Assembly: GCA_963770635.1 (NCBI GenBank)
Contig: CAVYQI010000005.1
Location: 248,001-312,000 of the forward strand
From: DASZIT01 sp963770635
Lineage (GTDB): Bacteria > Actinomycetota > Acidimicrobiia > Acidimicrobiales > RAAP-2
Reading direction: 5' to 3'
Length of the DNA: 64,000 nucleotides
The notes under the pieces were generated by a model, which had not been told where the DNA came from, made no database searches, and saw only the letters and a program-made list of their open reading frames with translations. Of the stretch, positions 27,201 to 36,872 are shown piece by piece. Made by a program: the position numbers and the translations under genes. The number at the start of each line of letters is the position of its first letter. The stretch's first letter is position 1.

Positions 27201-29534
27201 ATGAGTGAGTCGTCGCGGCCGGCATCGGGATCGCTCGCCCGCCACCGCATCTGGTCGGCCATCGCCGAATGGGTCCGGGAAAGGGACCCAGGATCTCTGG
27301 CTATCAAACGATCGGTTCGGGGCGCGGCTGTCGTCTCCTCGGTCTTCGCGCTGACCCATGAGGTCTTCGCCAATGCCCAGGTAAGCCTGTTCGGAGCTTT
27401 CGGTTCGTTCGCCCTGTTGCTCCTGGTCGATTTCCCGGGTCGGCCCCGCACCCGGTTTGTCTCCTACGGGGGGCTGGTGCTGACGGGGACTGCCTTTATC
27501 GCCATCGGCACGGTGGTGTCGACCCACAAGGCGGCCGCCATCGTGGTGATGGCGGCGGTGGGGTTCGGGGTCCTGTTTGCCGGCATCGTCTCGCCGCAGG
27601 CGGCGACCGCGTCGACAGCGGCACTGCTCACCTTCGTGTTGCCGGTCGCGGTGGTTCAGCCCGCCTCGGCGGTTGGCCCCCGCCTTCTCGGCTGGGCATT
27701 CGCGACCGCCACCTGCCTTCCCGCCTGCCTGTTGGTGTGGCCGACCCCCTGGCACGACAACCTTCGTCGCCGCTTGTCGGCCACGGTATCGGCGGTTGGC
27801 CGGATGGCGGCGACGGTCGCCGAAGGCCGACCCGACCCCATGACCCACGGAGCGGTGAAGAGGGAGTTGGCCGGGCTGCGAGACGAGTATGCCCGAACCC
27901 CCTATCCGCCCACCGGATCCGCCGCGGGCGCGGTCGCCCTGGCCAAGCTGGTCGGGCGGGTCGAGTGGGTCGCCAACAATGCACTCCTGGTCAACGACCG
28001 GACCTCCACAGTGGATCTGTCTCCGGTTCGGGACCTGGTCGAGGCGGTGAGCATGACGCTGCAGCTGACCGCATCGCTCATCTGCGATTCGGACGCCCAC
28101 CCGGCTGACGACCCAACGCTGGTGCGGTCGCTTCAAGAGTCGGTCCGTCGGTTGGACGAGTTGATCGAGCATGAGCTCGACACCGACGTGAACATGTTGA
28201 TCGACCCGGAGCCGGATGGCGTCGCCCAGGCCGACCCCAGTGGCCCGGGAAGGAACTCCCTCGATCAACGCGGGATCGCATCCTCATTGGATCCGAGCTT
28301 CCGGGCCCGGGCCATCGGCATCGCCACCGAGATGATGGCCGATGCCGCCCTGGAATCGGCCGGGGCTCAGTCGGTCGGCGATCGGAGGTTGGGCCCGCCA
28401 GGCCCGCGGCCCACCAACTCGTTCTGGCGCCGGCTGAGCTCCCACCTCTCCTTCCGCTCGGTATGGTTCCGCAACGCACTGCGCGGCGGGGCCGGCTTGG
28501 CCGGGGCGGTTGCCGTGGTGGAATTCACCAATGTCGAGCACGGCTTCTGGGTTGTCCTCGGCACCTTGTCGGTACTGCGCTCCAATGCGCTCGGCACCGG
28601 GGCCACCGCCCTTCGAGCCATCGGGGGAACCGCGGTCGGCTTCGTGGTGGGCTCTGCCATCATGGTTGGAGTCGCCAGCGACCCGGTATTGCTGTGGGTG
28701 CTTCTCCCCCTGTCGGTACTGGTTTCGGGCGTGGCCCCGTCGATGATTTCGTTCGCGGCCGGGCAGGCCGGCTTCACCGTGGTGGTGATCATCCTGTTCA
28801 ACATCATCGCCCCGGCCGGCTGGAAGGTCGGCCTGACCAGAATCGAGGACGTGGCCATCGGTTGCGGAGTGAGCATCGTGGTGGGGGTGCTGTTCTGGCC
28901 CCGGGGCGCCACCGCCGCGCTCGGACGCGCCCTTTCCGATGCGTTCGTCGCCAGCTCGAGCTACCTGGAGGACGCGGTGGACCGGTTGACCTCCCCGGCC
29001 CGCCAGGTCGACACCCGGCCAGGCCAGCGGGCGTCCCACAATGCCTATCTCCGGCTCGACGACGCCTTTCGCGAGTTCCTGGCCGAGCGGGGGGCAAAAG
29101 TCGTGCCGGTCGACACCATCACCGACCTCTTCACCGGGTCGAACCGGATCCGAATGGCCGCCTACACCCTCTCCGTACTGCCGGTACTGGCTCCCGAGCC
29201 GGGACAACCCGAGCTCGAGTCGGTCGCCGTCGCCGGGGCGGTCCTCCGGGACGCCTACGCGTCCAGCCACCGTTGGTACGAGGAATTCTCGGAGGTGCTG
29301 GCGGATCGACGGAGCTCGCTCGACCCCCCGCCGGCGCACGATGAGATCCTCCACCAGGCACTGCTGGAGGCGTTCGAGGATGCCCGTACCCGGCGCCGGG
29401 GCGACCGCCTGCGCACGACCCTGCAGATGCTCTGGGCTGACGAGCTACTGGAAACCCAGAGTCAGGTGCAGGTCGACCTGGCCGACGCGGCCAACCTCTT
29501 CGCCCACCGGAGCCATCACGAGTTGATGCTTTGA
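27201..29534 (+). CDS. FUSC-family inner membrane protein (aromatic acid exporter-like)
   Basis: 777 residues with two membrane domains separated by a long soluble stretch, the layout of FUSC/YccS/AaeB proteins. The first block (about residues 40-190) contains FGSFALLLLVDFPGRPRTRF, a typical FUSC opening; the second (about 420-570) contains FRNALRGGAGLAGAVAVVEF, then VVLGTLSVLRSNALGTGATA, which is the canonical fusaric-acid-resistance motif, then AVGFVVGSAIM. Family members export aromatic carboxylic acids or act in the cell envelope. It stands alone and diverges from the SDR; no regulator is adjacent. Confidence 0.88.
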   Translation: MSESSRPASGSLARHRIWSAIAEWVRERDPGSLAIKRSVRGAAVVSSVFALTHEVFANAQVSLFGAFGSFALLLLVDFPGRPRTRFVSYGGLVLTGTAFIAIGTVVSTHKAAAIVVMAAVGFGVLFAGIVSPQAATASTAALLTFVLPVAVVQPASAVGPRLLGWAFATATCLPACLLVWPTPWHDNLRRRLSATVSAVGRMAATVAEGRPDPMTHGAVKRELAGLRDEYARTPYPPTGSAAGAVALAKLVGRVEWVANNALLVNDRTSTVDLSPVRDLVEAVSMTLQLTASLICDSDAHPADDPTLVRSLQESVRRLDELIEHELDTDVNMLIDPEPDGVAQADPSGPGRNSLDQRGIASSLDPSFRARAIGIATEMMADAALESAGAQSVGDRRLGPPGPRPTNSFWRRLSSHLSFRSVWFRNALRGGAGLAGAVAVVEFTNVEHGFWVVLGTLSVLRSNALGTGATALRAIGGTAVGFVVGSAIMVGVASDPVLLWVLLPLSVLVSGVAPSMISFAAGQAGFTVVVIILFNIIAPAGWKVGLTRIEDVAIGCGVSIVVGVLFWPRGATAALGRALSDAFVASSSYLEDAVDRLTSPARQVDTRPGQRASHNAYLRLDDAFREFLAERGAKVVPVDTITDLFTGSNRIRMAAYTLSVLPVLAPEPGQPELESVAVAGAVLRDAYASSHRWYEEFSEVLADRRSSLDPPPAHDEILHQALLEAFEDARTRRRGDRLRTTLQMLWADELLETQSQVQVDLADAANLFAHRSHHELML

Positions 29535-29546
29535 GTTTCGGATCTA

Positions 29547-29568
29547 CCTGAGGATCATTTGCCTCAGG
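29547..29568. terminator. Hairpin between convergent genes, overlapping a stop codon
   Basis: CCTGAGG / CCTCAGG stem of 7 bp with an eight-base loop. It follows the FUSC stop and contains the stop codon of the leftward hydrolase (29564-29566), so it probably serves as a bidirectional terminator. Confidence 0.55.
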
Positions 29569-30376
29569 AGGGGAGGAAGTCGACCAGCAGCCGGTTGACC
29601 TCGTCGGGAGCCTCTAGTTGCATCCAATGGCCGGGGCCCTCCAGGCGTTCGTAGCGCCAGGGGCCGGCGACCTGTTCGGCCGAGCGGGTCATCTGCCCCT
29701 CGGTCAGCGCGAAGTCTCCACTGCTCCACACCCCCATGGTGACGGCCTGGATCGGGGGAAGGACGATGGGCGCGGAGATGTACGACTCCGGGGGGATATT
29801 GGCCCGATACCAGTTGAGACCCGGAGTCAACGAAATTGTGGCCTCGAGATCGGCGATGACCGCATCGGCGTCGGGATGGCGGCCCCAGGCGCGGAAGTTG
29901 GCCCAATCGTCATCGGACAACCAATGCTCGGCCACTCCTTCGAACTGAAACAGGAGCATGTACCACGACTTCTCATGCTGCTCGAACCCGCCGGCGCGGA
30001 AGCTGGAGGGATGTCCGACCGACAGGGTGGCGAGATGGTCGACACGGTCGGGGGCGACGGCGGCCAGGGCCCACGCCACTGCGGCTCCCCAGTCGTGGCC
30101 GACAACATGGGCGTGCTCGACGCCGGCATCGTCGAGCACGGCTCCAACATCCGCAACCAGGTAGAGGATGTTGTAGGCGTCGACCCCAGCCGGTTTGTCG
30201 GAGGCACCGTAGCCCCGCATGTCCGGGACGATGACCTTGAAGCCGGCGTCGACCAACGGGCCGACCTGGTGGCGCCACAGCCTTCCGGAGTCCGGGAAAC
30301 CGTGCAGCAGTACTACTGGCCAACCGTCGCCGGTGACCTCGTATTCGATTCCTACCCCGCCGCTGTCGGCATGCAC
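29564..30376 (-). CDS. Alpha/beta hydrolase, epoxide-hydrolase-like
   Basis: 270 residues. The oxyanion motif HGFPDS is at 25-30, the nucleophile elbow GHDWGA gives Asp95, and GHWMQLE near residue 250 gives the catalytic His. An Asp nucleophile marks epoxide hydrolases or dehalogenases rather than esterases. A lid region rich in Trp (WYMLLFQFEGVAEHWLSDDD) follows. It lies 30 bases from the FAD monooxygenase stop and reads in the same direction, so an oxygenase-plus-epoxide-hydrolase pair is plausible. Confidence 0.9.
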   Translation of the reverse strand: MHADSGGVGIEYEVTGDGWPVVLLHGFPDSGRLWRHQVGPLVDAGFKVIVPDMRGYGASDKPAGVDAYNILYLVADVGAVLDDAGVEHAHVVGHDWGAAVAWALAAVAPDRVDHLATLSVGHPSSFRAGGFEQHEKSWYMLLFQFEGVAEHWLSDDDWANFRAWGRHPDADAVIADLEATISLTPGLNWYRANIPPESYISAPIVLPPIQAVTMGVWSSGDFALTEGQMTRSAEQVAGPWRYERLEGPGHWMQLEAPDEVNRLLVDFLPS

Positions 30377-30406
30377 ATGAAACCTCCGGTGTCTCGGGAA
30401 TGGGGC

Positions 30407-31825
30407 TCAGGCAGTAGCCATGGCAACCAGCTCATCCCGGTTCGGTCCGATGGCCGGCTCGCAACGCCAGTCGGCCCCGAGCTCGACGACCTTGTCGAAC
30501 ATGCCGGGACGGGCGAGCACCGCCTCGGGGAGCTCGAGCACGCCGACGACGTCGATGAAGCCGCGGAAGGCGTCGGGGTCCTTCGAACTGGCCAGCGCCA
30601 GCGCATTGGTGATCTCGTACTGGGGATCGCCCGGATCGTAGGTGGTGCCCTCGGCGACCGCCTCCATCTCGTTCAGCCGATGCCGATCGAAGGACAGGGT
30701 GCCCTGGTACCACGGTTCGACGGTGGTCGCGGTGGCGGACGCGAACGCCTCCGACAGCTCGGCCGGGCGGTCCGCCCCGGTCTGTCGGAGGGTGTCACGA
30801 AGGGCCTGGGCATGAGTCATCCCGATCGACGCGCCCCGTCCGACTGACGGATTCGTGCAGGCCCAGGCATCGGCCACGGCCAGAATCCCGGTCGCCACCG
30901 GTGTGCCGTCGGGTCGCATCTCCCGATGACGGTCCTCGATCTTCGCCATCACGACGATCCGCTCCTCGATCGGGTCTCCGTCGAGCCAGTGGGCCACCGT
31001 GGGGAGCGACCGCACGACGCTCTCCCACCGCTGGAGATCCCGGAGTCCGAGGAGCGCCCGGTCACCCGAGCGGGCGATGAGGGTGACCGACCAGGAGTTG
31101 TTGTCAGCCGGCAGGGTGAGTACGGAAATCGAGCCGTATGGCTGGAGCCCGGGCCCGAGGGACACCGGCAGCTGCCCGTCACGCGAGCGGAAGTGCCGGC
31201 CCAGGTAGATGAATCCGCTGTCGGCCACTTCGTCTTCCGGGCTCCGGGCACCGATCGCTTCCAGCCATGTGGGGAGCGCCGATCGCCGACCGCTGCAGTC
31301 GATGACCAGGTCGGCGCTCAACGATTCTCCCTCAGTTGTGCGTACCCCGGTCACGTGGGGCACGCCGCTGATCGCCTCCGAACCGCGGAGCAGCCCCTCC
31401 ACCGACACGCCCCTCCTCACGTCGAGGCCTGGCGTCTGCTCGGCGACCGTAGCCACCGACCGTTCCACCACCGCCCGACGACCCGACAGCATTTCGTAGC
31501 GGTCGTCTCCCTCACGGGGCCCCCCGGTGACGAAATCCGGGGCGTCGCTCACCGGGTTGAAGCGCAGGGCACCGTCCTTGTCCAAGCTCGCGGCCACCTC
31601 CGGGAGCTCGCGTTCGATGATCTGGCGATACCGGGGAAGGAAGAGATGGGGCAGGCGGAACTGGTTGACCCCTTTCCGCTCCCAACTGGTCCAGGCTTCC
31701 TCGGCGTCATCCGGGGCGGGTTGATCGTCACGCTCGAGCAAGGTGACGGCATGGTCATCCCGGGCGAGCATCATGCCGAGCCCCAATCCCACCACTCCGC
31801 CGCCGACTACCAATACCTCGGCCAC
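30407..31825 (-). CDS. FAD-dependent monooxygenase/oxidoreductase
   Basis: 472 residues. The N-terminal dinucleotide-binding motif VVGGGVVGLGLGMMLARDD has Glu about 20 residues later (LLERDDQ). LVIDCSGRRSALPTWL is the DG/DCSG motif, and VADAWACTNPSVGRGASIGM is the second FAD motif with the usual GD replaced by AD. The pattern is close to tryptophan-halogenase/geranylgeranyl-reductase-like flavoproteins that oxidise lipids or aromatics. It is upstream of the epoxide-hydrolase-like gene in one probable operon. Confidence 0.85.
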   Translation of the reverse strand: MAEVLVVGGGVVGLGLGMMLARDDHAVTLLERDDQPAPDDAEEAWTSWERKGVNQFRLPHLFLPRYRQIIERELPEVAASLDKDGALRFNPVSDAPDFVTGGPREGDDRYEMLSGRRAVVERSVATVAEQTPGLDVRRGVSVEGLLRGSEAISGVPHVTGVRTTEGESLSADLVIDCSGRRSALPTWLEAIGARSPEDEVADSGFIYLGRHFRSRDGQLPVSLGPGLQPYGSISVLTLPADNNSWSVTLIARSGDRALLGLRDLQRWESVVRSLPTVAHWLDGDPIEERIVVMAKIEDRHREMRPDGTPVATGILAVADAWACTNPSVGRGASIGMTHAQALRDTLRQTGADRPAELSEAFASATATTVEPWYQGTLSFDRHRLNEMEAVAEGTTYDPGDPQYEITNALALASSKDPDAFRGFIDVVGVLELPEAVLARPGMFDKVVELGADWRCEPAIGPNRDELVAMATA

Positions 31826-31939
31826 TGTTCTGCCTCCTTGCTCATTCCGGTGGGAGCTTAGGGCGGGGCGTCGGAGGATGGGAGGGCCAGTTCCGGTCGC
31901 GCCGCGCCCCGGTTTAGGAGGCGGCCGCCCGTAGGCTGG

Positions 31940-32263
31940 TCAGCCGGCCGGCGCGCCCTCGACCTTCATGGTTCCCTTCAAGAAGACGATCCACCGTGAT
32001 CGGTAGTGGACAAGTGTGGTCTGCCCAGGGACCACGTTGACCGACATTGTGTTCTCACCCAAGTTGGAGAAGAAGATGTACCGGAACGACACACGAACCT
32101 CATGCTGACCGGGGGGTACCGGGAAGAAGGTGTCACCCCAGCTCTGGAGTGAGGGTATCCCGTCGATCCACACATTGATCTTGAACAGCAGCAGGATGAA
32201 CGCCAGCGGGAAGATCTTGGCTCTCACTAAAATGCCGGTGGCATCTGTTGCCGGTGTGCTCAT
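31940..32263 (-). CDS. Small conserved protein of unknown function
   Basis: 107 residues. It has one hydrophobic segment (FPLAFILLLFKINVWIDG) and beta-rich sequence with WGDTFFPVPPGQHEVRVSF, followed by a VVPGQTTLVHYRSRW strand. This looks like a small beta-sandwich on a membrane anchor. The base composition is lower in GC than in the upstream FAD gene. No function recognised. Confidence 0.65.
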   Translation of the reverse strand: MSTPATDATGILVRAKIFPLAFILLLFKINVWIDGIPSLQSWGDTFFPVPPGQHEVRVSFRYIFFSNLGENTMSVNVVPGQTTLVHYRSRWIVFLKGTMKVEGAPAG

Positions 32264-32505
32264 GTCGTGCTCCTATCCGCTGCGTGTTCGAGGCCACCGT
32301 AACAGGGCGGCGGGAAGAATTGCTGAGGAGCGGCATGCCTTCGGTGCCGCGGTAGGGCTACGAGCGGACTGCGAGTGGTGGCACGGATGCGGCCGCCCGC
32401 CACGGCCTGGCTGGTGGCTACCCACTGTGCGAAGAGCAGGGCGCACGGTCGCGGGGACTGGCATGATGAGTGGCCAAACGAAATCTCGGAAGAGAGCCCA
32501 ATAAC

Positions 32506-33156
32506 ATGACGACCCCTATCCCGCCTCAGGTCCCTCCCGGCTGGTATCAGGATCCTGAGAGGGGCGATGCCCAACGATATTGGGACGGTGGGACCTGGAC
32601 CAACGACCGCAGGCCACTTCCGCCGCCGGCGCCGGGCGCTCCGCCTCCGTTTACCCAACCATTCGCCCCGGGACCTCCTGGGTACGTCCCCGGGTACGGC
32701 TACGGGTACGGACAGGCGGGGTCCGGACCCGTACCCGAGGGCATGTTTTTCGACCCGCAAAGTGGGGTGATCCTGCCGGAGGGTGTGCAGCTGGCGAGTG
32801 TCGGTAGACGAATCGGCGCATATTTTTTGGCCGTGCCCCTCGCGATCGGCACCCTCGTCGTCGGTTACATCATTTGGGGACTGATCGTGTGGGGTCGCGG
32901 GCAGACCCCCGCACTCCAGGTACTAGGTATGCGGTGCTGGCGACCTGAGGACAAGCACGTGGCCGGCTGGGGGTGGATGGCGCTGCGCGAGTTGATCGGG
33001 CGACTCATTGAATTCATTCCCATCTTCGCGCTCATCTCGCTGATCATCATGCTTACCAGTAGAGATCGTAAGTGCCTCCACGACTATGTCGCCGGTACCG
33101 TGGTCATCCACGACCCCAACAAGGTTCTCGCGAATCGGCAAGTCCAACCGGGGTGA
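32506..33156 (+). CDS. DUF2510-RDD domain membrane protein
   Basis: 216 residues. The N-terminus VPPGWYQDPERGDAQRYWDG is the DUF2510 motif of actinobacterial envelope proteins; it is followed by a Pro/Gly/Tyr-rich linker (YGYGYGQAG) and an RDD membrane domain with helices around residues 105-135 and 165-190. RDD domains are suspected transporters of small solutes. ATG at 32506 begins MTTPIPPQ. Confidence 0.88.
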   Translation: MTTPIPPQVPPGWYQDPERGDAQRYWDGGTWTNDRRPLPPPAPGAPPPFTQPFAPGPPGYVPGYGYGYGQAGSGPVPEGMFFDPQSGVILPEGVQLASVGRRIGAYFLAVPLAIGTLVVGYIIWGLIVWGRGQTPALQVLGMRCWRPEDKHVAGWGWMALRELIGRLIEFIPIFALISLIIMLTSRDRKCLHDYVAGTVVIHDPNKVLANRQVQPG

Positions 33157-33308
33157 TTCGGTCCAAAACTCCGAGCTGAATATTTCGTGGCCTACGGGGG
33201 GTGCTGTAGCCGATACCGGGTGTCCCAGGTTCTGATCGTCACCTGGTTCCAAGAACAACCAGTCTGCGCTGTCGCGGCCCGACGTGGTGGAACGTCTCGG
33301 TCAGGACC

Positions 33309-33701
33309 TCAGTGAACAGCCCCCCGTGCTCTGACGAGTTCAGCAGCTTCCCCGATGGCCTCAATGAGATCCATCGGAGAGACAGGCTTGCGCAAGTACC
33401 GAAAGACCCAGGCTCCGAGGCGCGATCGAAGCTCGTCTTCAAAGGCGTATGCGGACGTCATCACCACCCCAGGCGGCGGAGGTTCAGGATTGAGATGTTC
33501 GACGACTGAGCCCCCATCTCGAATGGGCATGCGCATGTCGAGCACGGCTACATCAAATGGCTGCGACCTGAGCCGTTCGAGAGCGACTTGACCGTCTTCT
33601 GCTTGGACAACGGTGCACCCGACGCTCTCCAGGATCATGGCGGTGGTGGTGCGTATCCCGTCGTTGTCGTCTGCCACGAGGACCCGGACGCCGTCGATCA
33701 C
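33309..33701 (-). CDS. Single-domain response regulator
   Basis: 130-residue receiver domain without an output domain. The acidic pair is in VLVADDNDGIR, the phosphoacceptor Asp in VAVLDMRMP, the Thr/Ser switch in GVVMTSAYAFE, and the conserved Lys in YLRKPVSP. It overlaps the histidine kinase by four bases. With no DNA-binding domain, it must act through protein contacts or pass phosphate on. Confidence 0.92.
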   Translation of the reverse strand: MIDGVRVLVADDNDGIRTTTAMILESVGCTVVQAEDGQVALERLRSQPFDVAVLDMRMPIRDGGSVVEHLNPEPPPPGVVMTSAYAFEDELRSRLGAWVFRYLRKPVSPMDLIEAIGEAAELVRARGAVH

Positions 33702-35233
33702 TTCTTCACCTCGGTAGCAAGGCGAGGAAGGTGGATGGTGACCAGCGCCCCGCCGGTTGGAGCGTTGTCGATGGCGACGCTGCCATTGTGGGCTTCGGCG
33801 AGGCGCTTGACGATGGCCAGTCCGAGGCCGGTCCCGACGGTCTTGGTGCTGAAGAAGGGGTCGAAGAGACGGTCGGCGTTCGCCTCGGGGATGCCCGGCC
33901 CGCTGTCTTGCACAGTGATCTCAGTGAAACCGCCATTCCTAGAACCATCAATTCGTAGCGAGCCGCCCTCGGGCATGGCCTGATAGGCGTTGGTAATGAC
34001 GTTGCTGAGCATTTGGATGAGCAGTGCCTTGTCCGCTTCCACCGTCACACCGGGTTCGGGCACAGATACGTCGGTGCTCGATGGCGGAGGAGCCAATGCG
34101 AGGACCTCGTCGATCACCTGACGCAGGTCGAGCCGCTCAATTTGGGGTTCTCGTTCTCGCATGAATGTGGTCAGGTCTTCCGAGAGCGCCGCTGCCCGAC
34201 TGGTCGCAAGCTCCGCGACATCCAGGCAGTGATCAATGTCCGGGTCGTTCTGACCTACAAGTTTGCTGCGGACGAGGAATAGAGCGTTGGTCGTCGCTCC
34301 GAGCGGGTTACGCAGCTCGTGCCCGATCATCGTCGCCATCTCGCCGACGGCCGAAAGCCGCTCGCGCCGGACCAGCTCGCGCTGACTGGCTTTGAGCTCT
34401 TCGGTGCGCTCGACAACCATCTGCGTGGCGTAGCGTTCCCGCCGCCTGAGGAGCTCGACCCCTGCGCCGAGCAACAGAGCGAGCAGGAGGCCGATGCCCA
34501 TCACGATCCAGGGGAGGGCGTTGGGCCACGCGCCGGCGAGCGGCGCGACGGCGTTGGTGACCACAAGCCATTTGCTTGTTCCGAGCGACGCCACCGTGTC
34601 GATCACCGGTCCGGGGAGAGGGAGGGGCCGTTTCGTGGTGAGTACCAGTTGATCAGGCCGCGCAGTCGTCGCGGCGTACACCGCGATATTGATCTGCGTG
34701 AACGGAACCTTGGCGCTGGGCTGCGTCACCGAGGGATGGACGACGAGCTCGACCACCAGTGCGGGTCCCGTCGGTCCCCCGCCGACGATGTAGCCGACGA
34801 CCTGTTCGCTACCGATGCGCAGGACGCCGCTGGTTGAGAACCCTGGAGCGGCGTGGGCAACCGCGGCGGCAAGCGGCGGCGGGAGCGCCTGGCCCGCGAT
34901 GAGCCCATGGCCCACTACGGAAAGGACCTCACCGGAACGCACCAGGGCAATCGTGAGGGCAGGTGAAGCCAACGATGCAACCTCTGCTTGGAACGCCGAT
35001 GGTGATGCACCAGTAGCAGCGACCGCTGAGTAGATGGCTGTGAATGACGTGCCCGCCGCGTTATAACCGTTCGCCAGCGATTCCGTTACCTCCGCGGCTT
35101 GGGTATTGAGCAGGGCGTGGTTCTGGTTCTCGACGCTGTTCCGTAGCGCCAAGAATGCACCGATGACCAGTGCCCCGACGACGACGACGACCACGACCGA
35201 CAGCAGCGAAACGAACCTGCGCTTTATAGCCAT
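33698..35233 (-). CDS. Membrane sensor histidine kinase
   Basis: 511 residues. One N-terminal helix (VVVVVVVGALVIGAFLAL), an extracellular sensor domain of about 210 residues, then a second helix (ALPWIVMGIGLLLALLLGAG). The cytoplasmic part has the H box MIGHELRNPLG, N box NVITNAYQAM, and the G boxes DSGPGIPE and GTGLGLAIVKRL. It is translationally coupled to the single-domain response regulator. The sensed signal is unknown. Confidence 0.93.
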   Translation of the reverse strand: MAIKRRFVSLLSVVVVVVVGALVIGAFLALRNSVENQNHALLNTQAAEVTESLANGYNAAGTSFTAIYSAVAATGASPSAFQAEVASLASPALTIALVRSGEVLSVVGHGLIAGQALPPPLAAAVAHAAPGFSTSGVLRIGSEQVVGYIVGGGPTGPALVVELVVHPSVTQPSAKVPFTQINIAVYAATTARPDQLVLTTKRPLPLPGPVIDTVASLGTSKWLVVTNAVAPLAGAWPNALPWIVMGIGLLLALLLGAGVELLRRRERYATQMVVERTEELKASQRELVRRERLSAVGEMATMIGHELRNPLGATTNALFLVRSKLVGQNDPDIDHCLDVAELATSRAAALSEDLTTFMREREPQIERLDLRQVIDEVLALAPPPSSTDVSVPEPGVTVEADKALLIQMLSNVITNAYQAMPEGGSLRIDGSRNGGFTEITVQDSGPGIPEANADRLFDPFFSTKTVGTGLGLAIVKRLAEAHNGSVAIDNAPTGGALVTIHLPRLATEVKK

Positions 35234-35422
35234 CCATGCTCCCCCGTTCCAGCATAGGCAGCTTACAGCCGTTCACTACCGAGTTCTGTGCATTCTCCTA
35301 CCATTCCAAACTCTTTGCGATTGCGGGATCACGTTATCCCACGTGTTGCGAGGGAGGATGGTCGATGGTGTCAAGGGGGGAACGATTCTGCTGGCACACA
35401 AATGACTATTGGTGGGAGGCGG

Positions 35423-36565
35423 TCAGGTCGACCGGCACGGGTCGTACCAGGGCTGCTCACCGTCGAGGTCGTAGAGCGTGACGGCCAGCGTGTCCTGGTC
35501 GGCCTTGGAAGCCGTGTTGGGCGGCACCCCGACCAGGCCGGGTAGCCCGGCGTCCTGGGCGGCCAGGTCCCAGGTCGACTGGCTGAACTGGAAAGCGCCC
35601 ATGTACTGGCCGTCCGGCGACACGGCCCCGTAGTTGCCGCCCGACTCGGCCTGGACGACGCACTGGAGGAAGGGCGGGAGCGGCGGGTCCGATGTCGCCC
35701 CGCCGCCACCGCCAGCCGGTGCGATGGCGGAGGTGCTGGTCGGCGCGGCCGCTTGGGTGTCGACCGGGGCAGTGCCTCCGCCGGCCGCGGAGGACTTCTG
35801 GGCGGCCTCGGCCTGCTGCGCGGCCTGCACCTCCGAGGCCTTGACTGCCGCGGCCGCCGCGGCCGCCTGGGCTGCCTGCTGCTGGGCCACGGCCGAGACC
35901 AACTCGCCGGTTACCTGCGCCTGCTCCGAGGCCAGCTGGGACTGGGTGGTGTCGGCCTGGCTGAGGTACTCGGCCTGCTCCGCCTGCTCCGCCTGGTCGG
36001 CCGCCTGCTGCTGCTGGAGCACGACCTCTTGTTGTTGCAGGTGCTGGCGCGCAGTGTGGAGCTCGTCGATGGCGTCGGTCACGTTGCCCAAGGCAATTGC
36101 CTCGTACTCGCTCCGGGCCAGGTCGGCGCCGCCCCCACCGGCGAAGACCTGCTCCTCGACGGCCGTGGTAACCGATCCGGCGCCCATGTAGTCACGGAGT
36201 GCCTGGGTGCGGACCCGGCCGGTCTCGAGGTCGATCCGCTGCTGGTCGGCGTTCATCTGCTGCTGGGTCTGGCCGACGGCAGCGGCGTCGTTGGCTACCT
36301 GAGCGGCGGCCACCGAGTACTGCTGCTGGAAGCTGCCGACCTGGAGCTGCTCGCGGACCAGGGTCTGGGCGATCTGGGCAGCCTGGGCCTGCAGGTCGGA
36401 GATCTGGTCGGCGCCGGCCGGGGCGGTTGTCACCCCGGCCACAGCCGGGACGCCGGTGAGCAGCAGCGCGATGGCTGCGGAAAGGAGCAGGGTCGATCGG
36501 AGCCGCCGGGGGCTCCACGCTCCAGTGTTGGACCCCGCGACAGGGTCACACCGGGTGTGGGACAC
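35423..36565 (-). CDS. Secreted coiled-coil protein with Rpf/transglycosylase-like C-terminus
   Basis: 380 residues from GTG 36565. A Sec signal (STLLLSAAIALLLTGVPAVAG) is followed by a long coiled coil rich in Gln and Ala (QQEVVLQQQQAADQAEQAEQ), a proline/threonine linker, and a C-terminal domain with CVVQAESGGNYGAVSPDG then MGAFQFSQSTWD, which matches the resuscitation-promoting-factor or lytic transglycosylase fold with Glu in ESGG as catalytic acid. Cysteines near each end of that domain could form a disulfide. It probably cleaves peptidoglycan; coiled coils of this kind regulate such enzymes. The 270 bases upstream contain no recognised riboswitch. Confidence 0.82.
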   Translation of the reverse strand: MSHTRCDPVAGSNTGAWSPRRLRSTLLLSAAIALLLTGVPAVAGVTTAPAGADQISDLQAQAAQIAQTLVREQLQVGSFQQQYSVAAAQVANDAAAVGQTQQQMNADQQRIDLETGRVRTQALRDYMGAGSVTTAVEEQVFAGGGGADLARSEYEAIALGNVTDAIDELHTARQHLQQQEVVLQQQQAADQAEQAEQAEYLSQADTTQSQLASEQAQVTGELVSAVAQQQAAQAAAAAAAVKASEVQAAQQAEAAQKSSAAGGGTAPVDTQAAAPTSTSAIAPAGGGGGATSDPPLPPFLQCVVQAESGGNYGAVSPDGQYMGAFQFSQSTWDLAAQDAGLPGLVGVPPNTASKADQDTLAVTLYDLDGEQPWYDPCRST

Positions 36566-36872
36566 GATGGCCGAAAATGGTACTGGGCACCGACGGGAGA
36601 CACAAACCGACCGTCCGATCAGAGCGTCCCGTCCCTGAGGTCCGGAGCTTGTCGGAGGATCGACTGGCAACTTAATTCCACGCCTCGTCGAGATGGAAAG
36701 TGGCTGGTCAGAGCTTCGTCGGGCGGTATGAGCGAGATCCTCTGTCCTGGCTTGACCTCCGTGAATCGGGTCAATCTGCGCCGACAGGGGCCGGTGAGCA
36801 AGCTCGGCCCGGACCCCGGGCAGTGTGTTTGACTCCTCTTCCCGAACCGCGATCTGAGGCAGGCTGGCGTCC

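Noticed and set aside
36566..36872. Possible c-di-AMP (ydaO) riboswitch before the Rpf-like gene, as seen in other actinobacteria.
   Set aside because: The expected conserved segments are not visible on the minus strand.
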